A program made the translations under genes and the position numbers. A stretch of 52,599 nt of DNA from Isosphaeraceae bacterium. GTDB lineage: Bacteria > Planctomycetota > Planctomycetia > Isosphaerales > Isosphaeraceae. The stretch spans positions 1 through 52,599 of the forward strand of contig JARLIH010000220.1 in NCBI GenBank assembly GCA_031291845.1. The letters run 5' to 3'. The notes below the pieces were generated by a model. The model saw only the letters and a program-made list of their open reading frames with translations, made no database searches and was not told the DNA's origin. This document shows positions 49,707-52,599 of the stretch, one piece after another (positions within the stretch are counted from its first letter, which is position 1; every line of letters starts with the position of its first letter).

Positions 49707-51224
49707 TCACCGCGGAGTCGGCACCGACTCGATGTGGCCCTGCGAGGTCGGGGCGTCCGGCGGGGCCAGCCCGTCAACCAAGAGCATGCCGTTGATCGCC
49801 ACCTCCGCGCGCCGTAATTCGAGCAACGACTGAACGTATTCCTGGTTCAGCTCGACGAGCGTCCGTTGGGCCACGAGCACCTGGGGCCAGGCGGCCCGCC
49901 GCTGGCGGAAGTTCGCCGACTGGATCTCATACGCCCGCCGCGCCATGGGCAGGGTGTCAATCCGGAAGTCCTCTACGGATTGGAGGGCGTCGTGATATCG
50001 GGTCGTGACGTCGGCCAGGCGCTGGCGGAGCGAGAGCACCACCCGCTCGTGCTCTGCATGGTCGCGCGCGAGGTCGGACTGGGCCTCGCGGACGGTCCCC
50101 TGGTTCCGGTTGAAAACCGGGAGGGGAATGCTCACCTGCACGCCCGCGGTGGTGAGGTTGTTGAACTCGTAGTTGCGGCCGACGACGGCCTGCATGGTTA
50201 CGTTCGGGATCGGCTCGACTTGCTCGCGCCTCACCATGATCTGGCTGCGGCGGATCTCCGACAGGGCCGCCTGGATCTCGGGGCTGCGTTGGAGCAGGTC
50301 GGCCAAAGTGGCATCGAAGTCGAACGGCACGCTCGTCGCGTCGAGCGGCTTGTCGTCGAGGGGGGTCGGGCGCAACTCCGGCGCGCCGACGAGGGAGACC
50401 AGATTCTCCCAGCTTCCCCGATAGCGGTTCTCCGCGTTCCGGAATGCGACGCGCGCCCGACGCGCCTCGACTTTGGCCTGGAGCAAGTCGGGCTCATTGG
50501 CCTGGCCGACGTTCACCAGTTCCTCGGTGGTCCGCACGGCGTCGTCATTGAGACCGACGAGCTCGCGGTGGATCTGGATCAGCCGTTGGGCGGCAAGGAC
50601 CTCGAAGAAACGGGCGCGGACGCCGTTGAGGACGCGGAACGTTTGGGCCTGGGCTTGCCAGCGGGCGGCGTTGGCTTCCTCCGCGAACTTGGCGCGGCTG
50701 AGCCGGAGCTTGCCGCCCAGGACGATCTCCTGCTGGACGAAGCCGCCCACGAGTTCGCCGGGAGTCCCCCGGCCTCTTGTCGTGATCCCCGACGCCTGAG
50801 GCGTCACTTCGCCGAGGGCCCCGATCTGTTCCTGCACGTATCCGACGGTCGGGTTGGGATAGAGACCGGCCTGGAAGGAGCGACTCATGGTCGCCTCAAC
50901 CTGGGCGGCAGCCTGCCTGAGGGTCGGGTTGCGCTCCATCGCGATCCGCTCGAAGTCGGCCAGCCCTGGCGTGGTCGTGGCTACGGCCGGAGCTGCCGCC
51001 GGACGCGGCGCCATCGGCATGGACGCCGATTCCGGCAACGCCGGCGGCGACGAGGGTCGCATCGATGGGTCGGCGGGCGGGTTATGGGCCGATGGGTTGT
51101 GCGACGGCTGAAGTTGGGCGGCTTTTCGTACCCGAGCATCCTGGGCTCGCAGGCTTCCGGAATCAGCGCACGCGAGCATCAGACCGGCGAGCGCCGCCGT
51201 GAGCGCGCAAGGGCATTTCCTCAT
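49707..51224 (-). CDS. TolC/CusC-type outer-membrane efflux protein
   Basis: 505 residues. Signal peptide (MRKCPCALTAALAGLMLACA, possibly a lipoprotein) and a Pro/Ala-rich linker to about residue 85, then two outer-membrane-efflux repeats: FERIAMERNPTLRQAAAQVE, LYPNPTVGYVQEQIG, FVQQEIVLGGKLRLSRAKFA, and in the second half LLQRSPEIQAALSEIRRSQI, PIPNVTMQAVVGRNYEFNN and GVQVSIPLPVFNRNQGTVRE. This is the layout of CusC/CzcC heavy-metal efflux channels. The ATG at 51224 has a GGAGAGGA tract upstream; the longer frame to 51488 is rejected. The inner-membrane RND and adaptor genes are not in the window. Convergent with the multicopper oxidase. Confidence 0.88.
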   Translation of the reverse strand: MRKCPCALTAALAGLMLACADSGSLRAQDARVRKAAQLQPSHNPSAHNPPADPSMRPSSPPALPESASMPMAPRPAAAPAVATTTPGLADFERIAMERNPTLRQAAAQVEATMSRSFQAGLYPNPTVGYVQEQIGALGEVTPQASGITTRGRGTPGELVGGFVQQEIVLGGKLRLSRAKFAEEANAARWQAQAQTFRVLNGVRARFFEVLAAQRLIQIHRELVGLNDDAVRTTEELVNVGQANEPDLLQAKVEARRARVAFRNAENRYRGSWENLVSLVGAPELRPTPLDDKPLDATSVPFDFDATLADLLQRSPEIQAALSEIRRSQIMVRREQVEPIPNVTMQAVVGRNYEFNNLTTAGVQVSIPLPVFNRNQGTVREAQSDLARDHAEHERVVLSLRQRLADVTTRYHDALQSVEDFRIDTLPMARRAYEIQSANFRQRRAAWPQVLVAQRTLVELNQEYVQSLLELRRAEVAINGMLLVDGLAPPDAPTSQGHIESVPTPR

Positions 51225-51575
51225 CGTCAAGTCCTCTCCAGCTTGACGCGTTGAGCCGGGTGCGCCGCTGCCGAAGGTATCGGCACTTCGCGTCGTCCGA
51301 GTTTCGCCGGTTCGCACGGTTTCCTGAATCTGCCTGCTTGCCTCTGTTTGACAAACACCCTTCGAGAATGTTGCACTTGCTGGACGTGAGCCCCAGTGAC
51401 GTTGGTCACCTGCTATCGAGGGGCGGCCTGCAAGGCTTCTTGGCGTCGCCGCCGAGGCTTCACGCAGAATGGGCAAATCAAGAGACAAATGTCAGAACTG
51501 GCACTGTAACACCCCTGATCTCGCATCCTCGGAACCACGGCCGGCAATGGTCGGCGCTACAAAGGGTTTGCCCGC
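51225..51575. other. Intergenic region upstream of the efflux gene
   Basis: 351 bp without a supported gene. It carries the third copy of the REP-like palindrome (51531-51563) close to the end of the DUF4340 gene. No clear promoter was fixed for the efflux gene. Confidence 0.5.
51531..51563 (-). repeat. REP-like palindrome, TGTAGGG border, copy 3 (degenerate)
   Basis: On the minus strand: TGTAGCGCCGACCATTGCCG then GCCGTGGTTCC. It differs from copy 1 (12054-12086) at a few positions and keeps the same outer flank GGTTC. Confidence 0.75.
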
Positions 51576-52599
51576 TCAGGGCTTGGCACCCTTCTCGGCC
51601 GGCTTGATGACCTGCTCGGGCAGGTCGTCGGGGCGCTTCGGAGCCTTCGCGAGCTCGACCCAGGCCGGCCCCGCCACCATGAAGACCGCGCCAGCGGAGC
51701 CGGTCTCGGCCGTGGCGTAGAGGGGGCCTTCGAGGCTCTGGTTGCCAAGACGGAGCGTCTTGGGCTTTGCGCCATCGAACTGGAACTCGATCGACAGCCG
51801 CGGGGGAGTCAGGCCGAAGGACTCGGGCAAAATGCCGACGTATTGCGCAAACCGTTCGGTCTGGAGCTTCGACAGACCTTCGAGCAGGGCGTTGATCTTC
51901 GAGATGTCGAAGCCGGTGGGGTCGACGCCGGGCTCCGGCCTCCACTCCGGCAAGGAGGTGGGTCCCTGCGAGCGGGGCACGAACGAGAGCAGCCGGCCCG
52001 GCCAGCGGAACACGATGCGCTGGACTGTGGCGGGGACGAAGCTCAGGACCCGGTGGTCCCGGAACTCGCCCAGGAACGGCTCGACGAACTCGGAGCCGAC
52101 CGTGAAGACGAGCTTGGTCCCGTCGATCGTCGCGTACCGGTTTTCGCCCCCGGGCACCTTGGCCCCGATGCGCAGGGTGCCCTCGGTGGGGGAGGCGTCC
52201 TTCCCAGGCCCGGGGGAGGCCTCTGGGTGCAGGGTCCAGGTGACGGTGACGAGGGGGCGATCGAAGCCGTACGTCTTCTCATCGGCCGGGTGGTCGGTCA
52301 CGAGCTCGGCGGCGTGCAGGTTGCCGAGCAGCAGCGCGACCTTGGTCGCTTGCTCGTCATCGGCCGGGGCGTCAACGGGCTTCGACATGCGCCAGTGGAG
52401 CGTCTTCCCGGGCGTGTCGGGGGCGACCAGGTCGTACGTCGTCTTGTCGCGCGTGATCGAGAGCCGGTGAATCTGGGTCGGGCTGAGCGTCTGGATCGTG
52501 CGGTCGCGGAACGCGAGGGCGTTCTTGGGAAGCACCTCGCGGAACGCTTCGGGGAGCGCGAGGATGTACTTGTCCCCTTCGAGCTGGCCGAACAGGGAC
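51576..52599 (-). CDS. DUF4340 domain protein, C-terminal part (runs off the window)
   Basis: The frame is open to the right edge (reading SLFGQLEGDKYILALPEAFR directly before the internal GTG at 52535), so at least 341 residues belong to a longer protein. IHRLSITRDKTTYDLVAP, GKTLHWRMSKPVDAPADDEQ, TLRIGAKVPGGENRYATIDG and VFTVGSEFVEPFLGEFRDHRVLSF are typical of DUF4340, a membrane-anchored extracytoplasmic repeat usually encoded right after GldF/GldG-like ABC transporter genes. Such genes would then lie just outside the right edge, transcribed toward this one (inference). Role unknown. Confidence 0.85.
   Translation of the reverse strand, partial: SLFGQLEGDKYILALPEAFREVLPKNALAFRDRTIQTLSPTQIHRLSITRDKTTYDLVAPDTPGKTLHWRMSKPVDAPADDEQATKVALLLGNLHAAELVTDHPADEKTYGFDRPLVTVTWTLHPEASPGPGKDASPTEGTLRIGAKVPGGENRYATIDGTKLVFTVGSEFVEPFLGEFRDHRVLSFVPATVQRIVFRWPGRLLSFVPRSQGPTSLPEWRPEPGVDPTGFDISKINALLEGLSKLQTERFAQYVGILPESFGLTPPRLSIEFQFDGAKPKTLRLGNQSLEGPLYATAETGSAGAVFMVAGPAWVELAKAPKRPDDLPEQVIKPAEKGAKP

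Noticed and set aside
1..52599. CRISPR arrays, rRNA and tRNA genes
   Set aside because: No regularly spaced direct repeats, and no tRNA-like TpsiC/cloverleaf or rRNA segments were noticed on either strand.

Overview
The window is GC-rich, gene-dense chromosomal DNA. It most likely comes from a planctomycete (Planctomycetota, Gemmatales/Isosphaerales-like). This rests on a DUF1501 C-terminus, four Uma2-family (DUF820) proteins, an exported dimethylformamidase-like protein with a LamG domain, an HTTM protein with a small partner, and a highly divergent NRAMP-like transporter. No rRNA, tRNA or CRISPR array was seen. Both ends cut genes: DUF1501 on the left and a DUF4340 protein on the right.

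Layout. 0-4 kb (+): DUF1501 end, Tat-exported DMFase-like protein, MFS transporter. 4.2-15 kb (-): a 1061-residue fusion of a D-aminoacylase-type and a YtcJ-type amidohydrolase, a GNAT acetyltransferase, two Uma2 proteins, an RND/MMPL exporter, an NRAMP-like transporter that lacks the metal-site motifs, and a GT4 glycosyltransferase. 14.9-21.7 kb is a gene-poor, AT-richer accessory patch. It holds a MITE-like foldback, a truncated tyrosine recombinase, two orphan secreted proteins (one apparently frameshifted), two large foldback repeats, and a transferred-looking module: SnoaL-like protein, TetR regulator, Tet(X)-like flavin monooxygenase, and a methyltransferase cut off next to a hairpin. 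21.7-25.5 kb (+): a ThDP-dependent enzyme and a short RecQ helicase.

25.5-32.1 kb (+): glycolate oxidase genes glcD, glcE and glcF. An unrecognised protein with a ribbon-helix-helix-like N-terminus is inserted between glcD and glcE, and two Uma2 genes follow, the first overlapping glcF. 32-37.3 kb (-): nucleoside salvage genes upp, a zinc-ribbon/TerB-like protein, deoA, nupC and a purine nucleoside phosphorylase. 37.5-42.3 kb: a YycJ-type MBL hydrolase, a small secreted protein, the HTTM pair, and an amidase overlapping a GatC/AtzG-like small subunit. 42.9-52.6 kb: outer-membrane barrel protein, ICMT-family methyltransferase, exported proteins including a TPR protein, a Met/His-rich multicopper oxidase converging on a TolC/CusC-type efflux protein (a plausible copper-handling pair), and the DUF4340 protein.

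Palindromic repeats recur between genes. Several share a TGTAGGG-type border around different palindromic cores (4.0, 12.05, 27.06, 38.98 and 51.53 kb). The strongest leads are the foldback cluster near 15.5-18.5 kb, a predicted leaderless TetR promoter covered by tandem operators at 19.27-19.32 kb, the RHH-like protein inside the glycolate oxidase operon, the bifunctional amidohydrolase, and the NRAMP-like protein without its metal ligands. All functions are read from sequence alone; no database search was run.
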